This document shows positions 27,392 through 39,507 of a stretch of DNA of 64,000 bases, one piece after another. The translations under genes were made by a program, and so were the position numbers. The DNA is taken from positions 183,467-247,466 of the forward strand of contig NZ_JAPHOQ010000006.1 of assembly GCF_026191355.1 (NCBI RefSeq), in the 5' to 3' direction. Each line of letters opens with the position of its first letter. The stretch's first letter is position 1. Below the pieces are notes generated by a model, which saw nothing but the letters and a program-made list of their open reading frames with translations, was not told the DNA's origin and did no database searches. This stretch comes from Legionella sheltonii. Its GTDB lineage: Bacteria; Pseudomonadota; Gammaproteobacteria; Legionellales; Legionellaceae.

Positions 27392-28366
27392 ATGTGGATT
27401 AAGGACTTATTTATTGATATCCCTATACGAGATAATGCACCTGAAACCAGATTGCATATCCGTATAGTCTGTGAAAACGAAGCTAATCTCGACAAAATGC
27501 CCTACGTTTTTATGCTTCCTGGCGGCCCTGGTGCCAATTATTCTCACTACAAGGATTATGAATGCTTAAGTACAACAGGCAATATAGTATTCATTGATCC
27601 TAGAGGATGTGGATTAAGTGATAAGCAAAACCCTGCATTCTATACTATGGACAATTATATTCGGGATGTGGATGAAATTCGTAAATACCTCAATCTGGAA
27701 AAAATAGTTCTATTGGGTAAATCCTATGGAGCGATGTGCGCTCTAGGATATACTCTGGCCTATCCAAAATATGTTTCAAGTCTTATCCTGGCAGCTGGTT
27801 CTCCAAGCTTTAAAAACCTTGAAACAGCGCGTCTTAATGTGGAAAAAAGAGGATCTCTAGCTCAACAAAAAGCTTGTAAGCAATTATGGGAGGGGACCTT
27901 TAAAAGCGATGAAGAGCTGGATAATTTTTTTGATGTCATGGATTCTATGTATTCTTGGAGGAAAAGACATAATCTTCCTGTAAATCGACCAGCTCCGGAT
28001 TATATTTTTGCACATGAGCCTTTAAACCAGGGTTTTGGTGGATTTTTACGTACATTTAATTATGAAGATTGCTTGCATGAAATAACCTGTAAAACGCTCA
28101 TTTTGGTAGGCGAAGAAGACTGGATTACCGATAAGAAACATTCTGAATTCATGGCGAACAGAATTCCGGACAATCAATTTATCGTGTTTCCCAATGCAGA
28201 TCATTCCATGGAATCTGATGTTCCAGAAGAATTCTTCTCAAGCATACAATCCTTTTTGAAAAGCCAATGTGAAAAAAGAAATTCGCATCATTTTTTTCAA
28301 AATGAGCACAAGGGAGAAAAAGCAAATTTGATTGTTGATGAAACAAAAAAATGTTCATTCGGCTAA
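27392..28366 (+). CDS. Proline-iminopeptidase-like alpha/beta hydrolase
   Basis: A 324-residue hydrolase of the S33 peptidase type. The catalytic triad can be read: S111 in LLGKSYGAMC, D243 in VGEEDWIT, H271 in NADHSME. The oxyanion loop is LPGGPGANY (42-50), and the next motif, FIDPRGCGLSD, is the hallmark of the proline-iminopeptidase group. Members cleave N-terminal proline or related small acyl peptides; a substrate cannot be stated. No signal peptide is visible. About 35 residues follow the fold, Lys/Asn/His-rich, ending in C-S-F-G; I do not regard it as a prenylation box. AGGAGAAC precedes the ATG. Confidence 0.85.
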   Translation: MWIKDLFIDIPIRDNAPETRLHIRIVCENEANLDKMPYVFMLPGGPGANYSHYKDYECLSTTGNIVFIDPRGCGLSDKQNPAFYTMDNYIRDVDEIRKYLNLEKIVLLGKSYGAMCALGYTLAYPKYVSSLILAAGSPSFKNLETARLNVEKRGSLAQQKACKQLWEGTFKSDEELDNFFDVMDSMYSWRKRHNLPVNRPAPDYIFAHEPLNQGFGGFLRTFNYEDCLHEITCKTLILVGEEDWITDKKHSEFMANRIPDNQFIVFPNADHSMESDVPEEFFSSIQSFLKSQCEKRNSHHFFQNEHKGEKANLIVDETKKCSFG

Positions 28367-28606
28367 AAATTAAAAGAGTTCATTTGCAAAGTAATGTTGG
28401 GTCTTTTTGAACCAACAAACCATTTTATCCCAATGCTCGATCTTATTGATGTCCTGGTGGATGCAACCAATCAGGTGGGTGGTTATTCAATAAATCCAAT
28501 TCGATTTGTTGGTGTAACTTCTCCTGAGTAGTTTTAACTTGATGGATTGTCGATAGTTGAAAAGTTTACTTTGGTGAATTTAGCTTATAAATTTTTTATT
28601 TTTAAT

Positions 28607-28682
28607 GGTCGGAGTGACAGGAATTGAACCTGCGACCCCTGCCTCCCGAAGGCAGTGCTCTACCAGGCTGAGCTACACTCCG
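28607..28682 (-). tRNA. tRNA-Pro (anticodon CGG)
   Basis: On the minus strand the cloverleaf closes with a 7-bp acceptor stem CGGAGTG/CACTCCG. The anticodon arm is CTGCC-TTCGGGA-GGCAG with anticodon CGG, and the T arm carries GGTTCAATTC. The discriminator A and CCA are encoded. Length is 76. The accessory zone lies on its 3' side, so it may have been an integration site. Confidence 0.95.
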
Positions 28683-28756
28683 TGTGAGAGTCGTACTATA
28701 TAACATGGTTTGCATTGAATTCCTGGGTTCACTGTGCTGCACCCAGGCTTCTTAAA

Positions 28757-29725
28757 TCAATAACTTCTTTGCAAAGCGAATTGAGCCAAATTAATTAGTG
28801 CTTCTTTATATTTTGAATCAGGTAGGATCACCAAAGAGGATAACGCTTTGTCAACTTCTTGGGCGGCGATGTTCTTGGTATATGCTATCGCTTTTGTTTC
28901 TTCCAGGGCCACAAGAATATCCGGTAAAAAATCCAAGCTGCCTTTTTTTAGGCTTTCTATAATTTGTTGTTTTTGGAGTTCGGTACCGTGCTGTAATGCA
29001 TGAATTAAAGGCAAGGTAGCTTTTCCATCAGCTAAGTCGTCCCCTATATTTTTGCCAATAGTTTTGGCATCAGAGCAATAATCCAGAGCATCGTCTATAA
29101 GTTGAAATGCATTACCCAGATGCAGTCCATAGGCATAGAGGCTGTCTTGCATTTCCTTGGAGGCATTGCTGATTATCGGGCCTATACAGGCAGCAGCAGC
29201 AAATAAAAGCGCTGTTTTTGCTCGAATTACATCAAAGTATTCATCAAAGGTTAGCGTAGGATTATGACGGTTTGATAGCTGTTTTACTTCCCCACAGCTG
29301 ATCTCAAGAGCTGTCTTGGCAAAAAGCTTGAGTACTTCTGGGTTACCAGAATCAACAATTAATTCGATGGATTGAGTAAAAAGATAATCACCCACTAAAA
29401 TACTTGCTTTGCTACCCCAAATATCATTTGCCGTTTGCCGTCCTCTTCTTAAGGTGGATTCGTCGATGACATCATCGTGAAGCAGGGTGGCTGTATGGAA
29501 AAACTCCACCATAGCAGCCAGAGTAATATGCTCTCTACCTTGATAACCACAGGCATTACTTGCTAAAAGAACTAACAATGGACGCAGTCTTTTGCCGCCA
29601 CTTTCTATTATATGGTGGGACATATCATCAATTAAACCGATTTGTGATTCGATTTTATTAATGATAAGCGCATTAACTGCATCAAAATCGTCACTAACCA
29701 GCGTGCGTATACTGTCAATCGACAT
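28757..29725 (-). CDS. ispB: Octaprenyl diphosphate synthase
   Basis: Trans-prenyltransferase that lengthens farnesyl diphosphate with isopentenyl units to make the side chain of ubiquinone. The length of 322 is that of E. coli IspB. The first Asp-rich motif is LLHDDVIDES (DDxxD, about residue 84), with GGKRLRP at about 43, and the second is QLIDDALDYCSD near 207. The frame is open a further seven codons, but the ATG at 29725 has AGAGGA seven bases upstream and gives the family length. In many gammaproteobacteria ispB lies next to rplU on the opposite strand; here ychF, pth and rplY lie between. Confidence 0.93.
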   Translation of the reverse strand: MSIDSIRTLVSDDFDAVNALIINKIESQIGLIDDMSHHIIESGGKRLRPLLVLLASNACGYQGREHITLAAMVEFFHTATLLHDDVIDESTLRRGRQTANDIWGSKASILVGDYLFTQSIELIVDSGNPEVLKLFAKTALEISCGEVKQLSNRHNPTLTFDEYFDVIRAKTALLFAAAACIGPIISNASKEMQDSLYAYGLHLGNAFQLIDDALDYCSDAKTIGKNIGDDLADGKATLPLIHALQHGTELQKQQIIESLKKGSLDFLPDILVALEETKAIAYTKNIAAQEVDKALSSLVILPDSKYKEALINLAQFALQRSY

Positions 29726-29870
29726 TGTTTGTCCTCTACGATTCAATCAGCAAATGCTAAGGTTTGTGCATACGAATTGTCAAGTAAAAGTAGGTTTAAC
29801 TTGCAAGTACTCTGCCCCAGGTCCGGCCAAAGCATACGATCTTTTCTTGAGTTATTCGCTGCACTCGAGC

Positions 29871-30962
29871 TTATACATTAAATCGAAAATGCATGACATC
29901 GCCATCGCAAACCACATAATCTTTACCTTCCAGACGTAATTTCCCTGCTTCTTTTGCACCTTGTTCACCTTTACAGGTGATAAATGCATCATAGGCAATG
30001 ACTTCTGCGCGGATAAAGCCTTTTTCAAAGTCCGAATGGATAACGCCTGCTGCTTGTGGCGCAGTAGCTCCTTTAGGAATAGTCCATGCTCTTACTTCTT
30101 TGACGCCCGCAGTAAAATAAGTTTGCAAGCCTAATAACTCATAACCTGCACGAATCACGCGATGTAATCCGGGTTCACTTAAACCTAAGTCCTCCATGAA
30201 TTCTTGGCGATCTGCTTCATCTAGTTCAACTAACTCTGCTTCAGTTGCAGCACATAGAGCAACAATGCTGGCTTTTTCTTGCAACGCTAAATTCCGAACT
30301 TGATCCAGTAAAGGATTGTTTTCATAACCGTTGTCATCGACATTTGCAATATAAAGCACGGGTTTTGCGGTAAGCAGAAAAAGTCGGCGCGCAATAGATT
30401 CTTCTTCAGCACTCAATTCTAGGGTGCGGACAGGATAGCCTGCATCAAGATGCGTCTTGATTTTTTCCAGGGTTTTCATCTCAAAAATTGCTTCTTTATT
30501 ACCACTACGACTGTTTTTTCCTGCTTTCAATATGGCTTTTTCAAGAGTATCCATATCGGCTAAAGCCAGTTCTGTATTAATGACTTCTATGTCACTGAGT
30601 GGATGTACTTGACCTTCGACATGAACTACGTCGGTATTTTCAAAACAGCGTACTACATGGGCAATGGCGTCCGTTTCACGAATGTTAGCCAAAAACTGAT
30701 TACCTAAACCCTCGCCTTTAGATGCTCCTTTGACAATACCAGCAATATCAACGAATTGCATGGTTGCTGGGAGTACTTGTTGTGGTTTGACTATGTCACT
30801 TAAAGCATCAAGACGGGGATCAGGAACAGTAACTATCCCAACATTGGGTTCTATTGTACAAAAAGGATAGTTTGCCGCTTCAATACCTGCTTTGGTGAGT
30901 GCGTTGAACAGTGTTGATTTACCAACATTGGGCAAGCCCACGATGCCACATTTAAATCCCAT
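29871..30962 (-). CDS. ychF: Ribosome-binding ATPase YchF
   Basis: Obg-family P-loop protein that prefers ATP over GTP. It binds ribosomes and is linked to stress and redox responses. The 363 residues begin with the Walker [10 protein letters not shown], then the switch [19 protein letters not shown]. The usual NKxD motif is replaced by NVDD (IANVDDNG), which explains ATP use. A helical hairpin and C-terminal TGS domain ([23 protein letters not shown]) follow. It is the third gene of the conserved rplY-pth-ychF order. Confidence 0.95.
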   Translation of the reverse strand: MGFKCGIVGLPNVGKSTLFNALTKAGIEAANYPFCTIEPNVGIVTVPDPRLDALSDIVKPQQVLPATMQFVDIAGIVKGASKGEGLGNQFLANIRETDAIAHVVRCFENTDVVHVEGQVHPLSDIEVINTELALADMDTLEKAILKAGKNSRSGNKEAIFEMKTLEKIKTHLDAGYPVRTLELSAEEESIARRLFLLTAKPVLYIANVDDNGYENNPLLDQVRNLALQEKASIVALCAATEAELVELDEADRQEFMEDLGLSEPGLHRVIRAGYELLGLQTYFTAGVKEVRAWTIPKGATAPQAAGVIHSDFEKGFIRAEVIAYDAFITCKGEQGAKEAGKLRLEGKDYVVCDGDVMHFRFNV

Positions 30963-31187
30963 GTGTAGTTACCTCTATTATTAAAACGAATGTGAGTTCA
31001 AAATAGAACGTCATTCCCGTAAAAATGTGGGGCATTTTATACGGAGCCATTCTACATAATTCGGTTCAATCTAACAAAAGGTATCTTCTCAGATTGAACT
31101 CACCTTATATCTATACTAACTGCTACCCTTCATTAAGCTGCATTCAAATTCTAGCCAGAATTTTTTTGCATCATAGATAAGCAGTTT

Positions 31188-31757
31188 TTAAACATTCAAT
31201 TGATTCATTGCCCTGGCTAAATCACCTGAGAATATTAAAGGCATTACTGCTACGCCTCTATCAATTGCATCATAAATTAACTGTCTGTCTTGTGCCGAGG
31301 GTTTGCTGAGCACAAATTGATGAACTAAATCTCTATGGCCAGGATGACCTATTCCTATTCGTAAGCGGTGAAATTCTGTGCTGCCTAATTGGGCTATTAT
31401 ATCTCTTAAACCATTATGACCACCATGGCCTCCACCTGTTTTAAGTTTAATGCGTCCTGGTGGTAAATCCAGTTCATCATGAACCACCAATATTTCTTCA
31501 GGTGAAATTCGGTAAAATTGACTAATAAGCCGGGTAGGTTGACCACTATGGTTCATGAACGATAGAGGCAAAACCAGCTTACCTGAGTGCTGATTTAATT
31601 CCAAATCAGTCAGTTCGGCCTGCATTTTTTTTTCCAGCTTAAAACAGGCACTATGGCGCTGAGCTAAGGCTGAGACTAACCATCCACCAGCATTATGTCG
31701 AGTATATTCATAAGCTGAACCTGGGTTACGCAAACCAATGATAAGTTTAATGGCCAT
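31188..31757 (-). CDS. pth: Peptidyl-tRNA hydrolase
   Basis: Cleaves the ester between a peptide and tRNA on prematurely released peptidyl-tRNA, rescuing tRNA. All key residues are readable: Asn11 in LRNPG, His21 in YTRHNAGG, and the acidic VVHDELDLPPG and GGGHGGHNGLRD segments that grip the substrate. The length of 189 is normal. It lies in the same direction between rplY and ychF, an order that is widely conserved. Confidence 0.95.
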   Translation of the reverse strand: MAIKLIIGLRNPGSAYEYTRHNAGGWLVSALAQRHSACFKLEKKMQAELTDLELNQHSGKLVLPLSFMNHSGQPTRLISQFYRISPEEILVVHDELDLPPGRIKLKTGGGHGGHNGLRDIIAQLGSTEFHRLRIGIGHPGHRDLVHQFVLSKPSAQDRQLIYDAIDRGVAVMPLIFSGDLARAMNQLNV

Positions 31758-31864
31758 GATATAGTTCTTGATAGGGGGTTGGTGCTTATGTAGCCTGGGT
31801 TATGATTCGCTTAACCAGGCTACATTTTACTACGTGTTACATTGATTCAAGCAAACTTGAATGA

Positions 31865-32530
31865 TTACTCTTCGTCTTTTGCAGCATTAACAGTAGGTAC
31901 CTCAGATGCTGAAACCTCTGTAGCTTCTGGTGCTTCTTCTTCTGTTGCGCTTGCTCGAGGCATGTGAATGCTCACAACAGGAGCGTCATGACTACCATCG
32001 GCAACATCAACAGTCAGTTGTACCCCTTTAGGCAATTTCAAGTGAGATAGGTGAACCACCTCATCCATTTGAACATTGGACATATCTACTGCGATAAACT
32101 CAGGTAAATCTTTTGCCTGACAACGAACTTCAACTTGAGTCATGGTATGGTTAATAATACCACCCGCTTTAATGCCAGGAGCTTTGTCTTCATTGATAAA
32201 ATGAATTGGCACTAATTTAACCAGAATGTCGGTTTTAGAAACGCGTTGTAAATCCATGTGCATTACAAGTGGTTTGTAAGGATGACGTTGCAACGCTTTT
32301 AAAATAACATGTTCGACTTTGCCATCAACTGTAATATCAAAAACACTGGAATAGATACTTTCAGTTTCCAACGCCTTAACTACTTTATTGTGTTGAAAGT
32401 GAATTGACATTGGTTTTTTATCCCCGCCATAAATAACAGCAGGTACTTTATTTTCAAGACGACGTAGGCGGCGGCTCGCACCTTTCCCCATATCCGTTCT
32501 TGTTTGTGCTTCTAAAAGGATGTTTGACAT
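31865..32530 (-). CDS. rplY: 50S ribosomal protein L25/general stress protein Ctc
   Basis: Binds 5S rRNA at the central protuberance of the large subunit. The 221-residue protein is the long CTC type: N-terminal L25 domain (LEAQTRTDMGKGASRRLRR, basic), then the C-terminal beta domain (residues 95-190) and a Glu/Ala-rich tail. The frame starts four codons earlier at a TTG, but GGAG seven bases before the ATG at 32530 marks the real start. It heads the rplY-pth-ychF set and is divergent from rplU. Confidence 0.94.
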   Translation of the reverse strand: MSNILLEAQTRTDMGKGASRRLRRLENKVPAVIYGGDKKPMSIHFQHNKVVKALETESIYSSVFDITVDGKVEHVILKALQRHPYKPLVMHMDLQRVSKTDILVKLVPIHFINEDKAPGIKAGGIINHTMTQVEVRCQAKDLPEFIAVDMSNVQMDEVVHLSHLKLPKGVQLTVDVADGSHDAPVVSIHMPRASATEEEAPEATEVSASEVPTVNAAKDEE

Positions 32531-32650
32531 TGTATACTCCAAAGTTATATAAGTGCCCTATTTAATTTAATCCGCGACCAGATTAAACACCGGATTATCA
32601 ATTAAAAAATCCAGAAAGGGTGGCGAAGTATACAATATTTTAAAATGAAC

Positions 32651-32679
32651 TTGAAGTCATAGGCATAATTTCATAGAAT
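32651..32679 (+). promoter_or_regulatory. Probable sigma-70 promoter of rplU-rpmA
   Basis: TTGAAG at 32651-32656 and TAGAAT at 32674-32679 are 17 bases apart, close to the TTGACA/TATAAT consensus, with the rplU ATG at 32732. The assignment is by pattern only. Confidence 0.45.
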
Positions 32680-32731
32680 ATGCGACTTTATTGAATTTGT
32701 GATAGCCAATCAGGCGAGTTGGAGAAAAATT

Positions 32732-33043
32732 ATGTATGCGGTAATCAAAACTGGCGGTAAGCAATACACCGTGAAGGAAGGTGATGTGTTAAAAATTGAA
32801 TTACTGCCTGAAGATGTTGGCAATGAAATACAATTTAAAGAAGTACTCATGTTGGCTGATGGCGATAAAATCGTGTGTGGTACTCCATTAGTTGCTAAGG
32901 CAACTGTGAAAGCTGAAGTGCTTGATCATGGCCGTCACAAGAAAGTCAAAATTATCAAGTTTCGTCGTCGTAAGCACCACATGAAACACATGGGGCACAG
33001 ACAATATTATTCACAAGTTAAAATTACTGCGATAAGCAAGTAA
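32732..33043 (+). CDS. rplU: 50S ribosomal protein L21
   Basis: Large-subunit protein contacting 23S rRNA domain I and L20. The length of 103 equals that of E. coli. It begins MYAVIKTGGKQYTV, typical of L21, and ends in a basic tail (RRRKHHMKHMGHRQ). The frame starts earlier at 32699, but GGAGA seven bases before ATG 32732 fixes the start. First gene of the rplU-rpmA pair, probably under the promoter at 32651. Confidence 0.96.
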   Translation: MYAVIKTGGKQYTVKEGDVLKIELLPEDVGNEIQFKEVLMLADGDKIVCGTPLVAKATVKAEVLDHGRHKKVKIIKFRRRKHHMKHMGHRQYYSQVKITAISK

Positions 33044-33055
33044 GAGAGGATAGCA

Positions 33056-33334
33056 ATGGCTCATAAGAAAGCAGGTGGTAGTACTCGTAACGGCCGCGAC
33101 TCGAATCCCAAGTACCTTGGAGTGAAGCGTTATGGCGGTCAATTTGTTAATGCGGGTGAAATAATTGTAAGACAACGTGGCACACGTTTTCATCCAGGAC
33201 CTGGTGTTGGTTGTGGTCGTGATCACACCTTGTTTGCCTTGGTTGAAGGTTTGGTACAATTTGTTGTCAAAGGTGAAAAAAATCGTAAGTATGTAACTAT
33301 AGTCGCAGAACAAAAAGAAGAAGCTGCAAACTAA
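33056..33334 (+). CDS. rpmA: 50S ribosomal protein L27
   Basis: Located near the peptidyl-transferase centre, where its N-terminal tail reaches tRNA ends. The 92-residue protein begins [15 protein letters not shown], contains [18 protein letters not shown] and the [12 protein letters not shown] segment, all family hallmarks. It follows rplU by 12 bases with GAGAGG as ribosome site. A strong terminator lies 124 bases after its stop. Confidence 0.97.
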   Translation: MAHKKAGGSTRNGRDSNPKYLGVKRYGGQFVNAGEIIVRQRGTRFHPGPGVGCGRDHTLFALVEGLVQFVVKGEKNRKYVTIVAEQKEEAAN

Positions 33335-33353
33335 TTAAGTTATATTACTATAG

Positions 33354-35576
<2,223 letters not shown>

Positions 35577-35751
35577 TGCCTGTTTCCGAGTGTTAAGTAT
35601 GAATTTGATTTTATAGCATAATTTGAAAAAACTGTAATAGTTGTTGACATTTATCCGCAAATTGCCTAATAACTAAAAAAGGTGGTTTTTTTTAAGATAA
35701 CTATCCATAGAACTACCTAATTTTTACGATTTTTGTATGTGAGGAGAAATT

Positions 35752-36570
35752 ATGGAATTTTCAAGCCGTTATGTAGCGCATGTACCTGACGCTCAAGGGT
35801 TTGTTAATTATTCGAAACAAGAACACTCTATTTGGAGTATTTTATTTGAAAGACAAATGAAATTATTGCCAGGAAGAGCTTGTGATGAATTTCTAACCGG
35901 ATTAAAAGCGTTAGGCATTCAATCTGAGGCCATTCCACAAATTCCAGATCTAAATCAAAAACTTAAAGCAGAAACGGGTTGGCAAGTGTCTGCAGTCGCT
36001 GCGTTAATTTCTGCCCGCGAATTTTTTGAATTATTGGCAACAAAACATTTCCCCGTAGCTACATTTATTCGTAATGAAGAAGAATTGGATTATGTAAAAG
36101 AGCCTGATATTTTCCATGAAATTTTTGGTCATTGTCCTATGCTGACGGACAAGGTTTATGCAGAGTTTGTTTACGATTACGCTCAGAAAGTATTAACTTT
36201 TCCTGAGTCCGATTGGCCGTTACTGCAACGTATGTTTTGGTTTACTGTTGAGTTTGGCTTAATTTATAGCATGCAAGGTCTGAGAGCATATGGAGGTGGG
36301 ATACTGTCCTCGATTAGTGAAACAGTATACAGCGTGGAAAGCGATATTCCGCTGCGAGTCATGTTTGATCCAATCGCTGCATTTCGCATGCCCTATCGTA
36401 TTGACATGTTACAACCCGTTTATTTTGTAATTAATGACTACCAGGTTTTATACGATTTTGTTTCATCGGATATCGGTAAACTTATGGCTCGAACCCGAGA
36501 ATTAGGGGAATTTCCGCCTCTGTTTAAGGTGGATCCGAATAATCCTAATATTCATATTCGAGCATGTTAA
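35752..36570 (+). CDS. phhA: Phenylalanine-4-hydroxylase
   Basis: Non-haem iron, tetrahydrobiopterin-dependent enzyme turning phenylalanine into tyrosine. The iron ligands are readable as the 2-His-1-Glu triad: H122 and H127 in FHEIFGHCP and E167 in FTVEFG. The length of 272 is the bacterial single-domain type. In Legionella it supports tyrosine supply and pyomelanin formation. GAGGAG precedes the ATG. It lies immediately upstream of letA in the same direction, but an 87-base gap and a separate TTG start leave the transcript unclear. Confidence 0.95.
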   Translation: MEFSSRYVAHVPDAQGFVNYSKQEHSIWSILFERQMKLLPGRACDEFLTGLKALGIQSEAIPQIPDLNQKLKAETGWQVSAVAALISAREFFELLATKHFPVATFIRNEEELDYVKEPDIFHEIFGHCPMLTDKVYAEFVYDYAQKVLTFPESDWPLLQRMFWFTVEFGLIYSMQGLRAYGGGILSSISETVYSVESDIPLRVMFDPIAAFRMPYRIDMLQPVYFVINDYQVLYDFVSSDIGKLMARTRELGEFPPLFKVDPNNPNIHIRAC

Positions 36571-36657
36571 AGGTATATATATTGTAATGAGCAGCCAGTC
36601 TTGTTAACATCGAGCAACCTGTTTGTTCATTGGCTGTCTTAAGTCAAGGAGCATTAT

Positions 36658-37317
36658 TTGATTAAAGTATTAATTGTTGATGACCATGCATTGGTTCGAA
36701 TGGGGATTCGACGATTACTCGAAGATATGTCGGATGTAGAGGTAGTTGCTGATGCAGAAAGTGGTGAGCAAGCTTTGGCATTAGTAAAAAAACATTCCCC
36801 CGACGTGGTCCTTTTAGATATGAAAATGCCTGGAATTGATGGCTGGGAAGTAACGCGTCGTCTAAAAAAATCAAATCCGCACGTTAAGGTTATTGCTGTA
36901 ACTGCAATGTGTTCTGATGTGTTGCCTACTCGAGTATTACAATTAGGCGCCATGGGCTATCTGACGAAAGAATCAGGTGCTGAAGAAATGGCGGCTGCGA
37001 TACGTAAAGTTGCTAAAGGCGAGAGATATTTAAGTGCTGAGATTGCTCAGAAAATGGCGATCAATAGCTTGGAAGAAGTACAAGGCTCACCTTTCGATGT
37101 ATTATCTGAACGCGAAATGCAAGTCATGTTAATGATTACTAGTGGTATGAATGTTCAGGAAATAAGTGACCGGCTATTCCTTAGTACCAAAACGATTAAT
37201 GGGTATCGTTACCGTACATTTGAAAAATTAGGTATTAAAAATGATGTAGAGCTTACTTATTTGGCTCTAAAGCATGGAATTATAGAAAATCCCATCGATC
37301 TGGCGTCAGAAGATTAA
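36658..37317 (+). CDS. letA: LetA response regulator (GacA/UvrY family)
   Basis: Two-component regulator activated by the sensor LetS. In Legionella it drives transcription of the small RNAs RsmY and RsmZ, which titrate CsrA and switch the cell to the transmissive, virulent phase. The receiver domain covers residues 1-120: VDDH at 8-10, phospho-acceptor D54 in VLLDMKMPG, and the switch Thr in VTAMCSD. The LuxR-type DNA-binding domain is 145-205 (LSEREMQVMLMI, QEISDRLFLSTKTINGYRYR). It starts with TTG after AAGGAGC, so translation may be moderate. uvrC follows, as in most gammaproteobacteria. Confidence 0.94.
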   Translation: MIKVLIVDDHALVRMGIRRLLEDMSDVEVVADAESGEQALALVKKHSPDVVLLDMKMPGIDGWEVTRRLKKSNPHVKVIAVTAMCSDVLPTRVLQLGAMGYLTKESGAEEMAAAIRKVAKGERYLSAEIAQKMAINSLEEVQGSPFDVLSEREMQVMLMITSGMNVQEISDRLFLSTKTINGYRYRTFEKLGIKNDVELTYLALKHGIIENPIDLASED

Positions 37318-37330
37318 AGGGCTTTTTAGC

Positions 37331-37408
37331 ACCGATTAGCGCAGCATAGTCCGGGATTTCTGCATAAATACGGATTACTCATCTCGGATTGTGCTGTGCT
37401 AATCCGAG
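37331..37408. repeat. Imperfect palindromic intergenic repeat between letA and uvrC
   Basis: A segment with CCGATTAGCGCAGCATAGTC at its left and its near complement around 37383-37408 at its right; the right part is itself a perfect hairpin, CTCGGATT-10-AATCCGAG. The wording GGATTAGCGCAGCGTAATCC is a common gammaproteobacterial intergenic repeat as I remember it, here decayed. Confidence 0.65.
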
Positions 37409-37454
37409 CTACAAAACTGCGTTCCAGAGCACGATTAATTACTGCTATTATTAC

Positions 37455-39311
37455 ATGAATATTTCTACTGAATTAGCGTTGTTCCTCACCAAGTTACCTA
37501 ATGAACCCGGTGTTTATCGTATGTTGGATGAAGCAGGGAATCTTCTTTACGTAGGTAAAGCATCCAATTTGAAAAAACGAGTCACAAGCTATTTTAATAA
37601 ACAAAATACAGGCATCAAAACACGTTCTTTGGTCAGTCAAATCGCCACTATAGAAATTTCGGTCACGCGCAGTGAAACAGAAGCTTTATTATTGGAAAGT
37701 AATCTGATTAAGACATTGAAACCAAAATACAATGTTTTGTTACGCGATGATAAATCCTACCCATACATCCATCTTTCCAATCATCCTGATTTTCCACGCA
37801 TTGAAAGTTATCGTTCTAAGAAAAAACCTCTTTCAGGAGATTTTTTTGGTCCTTATCCCAGTAGTGCTGCGGTGAAGGAGACTATAGTAACAATTCAAAA
37901 AGTGTTTAAAATCCGCAATTGTCGAGACAGTTATTTTAATGCACGCTCAAGGCCTTGTTTGCAGTATCAGATCAAACGATGCACCGCTCCATGTGTCAAT
38001 TATATAACGCCAGAAAATTACAAGCGATCGGTACAAGATGCCATGCGCTTTTTACAAGGGAAGTCCCAACTAATTCTTGATGAACTTGCTAAACGAATGA
38101 ACAAAGCAGTAAGTGAATTGAATTTTGAAGAAGCAGCAATTTTGAGGGATCAGATTAAAAGTTTACGTTTAGTACAAGAACAACAGGGCGTGTTACAGTT
38201 ACGAGGCGATGCAGATGCTATTGCCATTGAGGTAAGTCCCGGTTTTGCTTGTGTTCAGTGTGCGACGATTCGTGAAGGCCAAGTATTGGCGAGTCAGTGT
38301 TACTTCCCTTCGGTGCCCCCAAAAGGTTTAGACGATGAGCTCAGTATGGATGATTTATGGCAACAAACGTTTGATGCATTTGTAGGATTCTATTATTTAG
38401 ATAGCCCTGAGAAAATCCCTGCGTTAATTATCACGAACCATGATTTAGTGGATCACCTATCATTGGAAGAAGCCTTATCACAACAACGAGGTAAGCAGTG
38501 TAAAATTCAAATAAATCCTCGCGGTATAAAATCCCGTTGGATGGATTTTGCACTAAATAATTTACGTGTTTCGGTAGCTGAATACGTGACAAAACATTCC
38601 ACGATGAAATCTCGTTTTCATGAGTTAGAACAATTTTTAGGATTGAAAAAGCCTATCGAACGCATGGAATGTTTTGATATCAGCCACACCCAGGGTGAAG
38701 CAACTGTGGCATCGTGCGTTGTCTTTGATCATGAAGGTCCTAGTCCTAGCGAATATCGGCGATTTAACATTGAAGGAATTACTCCTGGAGATGACTATGC
38801 TGCAATGAAACAGGCCATTACTCGTCGCTTTAAACGGTTAGTAGAAATTCAATCATTGCCGGATGTATTAATTATTGATGGAGGAAAGGGGCAAGTCGCT
38901 GTCGCTGAGCAAGTATTACTCTCTTTAGGTATCTCGACAGTGATCTTATTGGGTGTTGCTAAAGGACCTTCGCGAAAGGCTGGATGGGAAAAGTTGATTT
39001 TAGTCCATGAGGCACGCGAATTGACTTTACCCGATGATTCCAAAGCCTTACATTTGCTTCAACATATCCGTGATGAAGCACATCGATTTGCTATTACGGC
39101 TCATCGTAAAAAAAGACAAAAAAAGAGACTGGATTCAACGCTTGAAGATATAGAAGGAGTCGGGGCAAAACGCAGACAAGCATTGCTTCATCGTTTTGGT
39201 GGGATACGAGAGCTTGCTAAGGCACCGATAGACGAAATTGCCAAAGTATCAGGGATTAGTGAACACTTGGCAAAACGTATTTTTCTTTTTTTTCATGGAG
39301 AAAAACGGTAA
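37455..39311 (+). CDS. uvrC: Excinuclease ABC subunit C
   Basis: Makes both incisions around DNA lesions in the UvrABC complex. Residues 10-95 form the GIY-YIG nuclease domain ([10 protein letters not shown]...[12 protein letters not shown]) for the 3' cut. The UVR motif that binds UvrB is near 205-225 ([16 protein letters not shown]). The RNase H-like C-terminal domain with FDISHTQG performs the 5' cut, and the tandem helix-hairpin-helix motifs close the protein ([26 protein letters not shown]). At 618 residues it has the family length. The frame is open to 37389; ATG 37455 fits the start of other UvrC proteins. Confidence 0.95.
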   Translation: MNISTELALFLTKLPNEPGVYRMLDEAGNLLYVGKASNLKKRVTSYFNKQNTGIKTRSLVSQIATIEISVTRSETEALLLESNLIKTLKPKYNVLLRDDKSYPYIHLSNHPDFPRIESYRSKKKPLSGDFFGPYPSSAAVKETIVTIQKVFKIRNCRDSYFNARSRPCLQYQIKRCTAPCVNYITPENYKRSVQDAMRFLQGKSQLILDELAKRMNKAVSELNFEEAAILRDQIKSLRLVQEQQGVLQLRGDADAIAIEVSPGFACVQCATIREGQVLASQCYFPSVPPKGLDDELSMDDLWQQTFDAFVGFYYLDSPEKIPALIITNHDLVDHLSLEEALSQQRGKQCKIQINPRGIKSRWMDFALNNLRVSVAEYVTKHSTMKSRFHELEQFLGLKKPIERMECFDISHTQGEATVASCVVFDHEGPSPSEYRRFNIEGITPGDDYAAMKQAITRRFKRLVEIQSLPDVLIIDGGKGQVAVAEQVLLSLGISTVILLGVAKGPSRKAGWEKLILVHEARELTLPDDSKALHLLQHIRDEAHRFAITAHRKKRQKKRLDSTLEDIEGVGAKRRQALLHRFGGIRELAKAPIDEIAKVSGISEHLAKRIFLFFHGEKR

Positions 39312-39507
39312 TCAGGGGCTCGTCATCCCGAGTGCCTGACCCTTAGGCTATCATCAGTAGATCAGAATATTATTCATAACCCTAGCAAAAATCCTAATAT
39401 TCGTACTAAACTAAAATTAGATATGCTCGAATAATAATTATAATAAATTGATATTTAAGCACAAATCTTGCATGTAAAAAAATAAAAGTAAGGTGAGAGG
39501 GGGGCAT

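Noticed and set aside
28355..28366. C-terminal C-S-F-G of the S33-like hydrolase as a prenylation box
   Set aside because: The residues around it do not fit a CaaX box (Ser and Phe at the aliphatic positions, Gly at the end) and no effector evidence exists.
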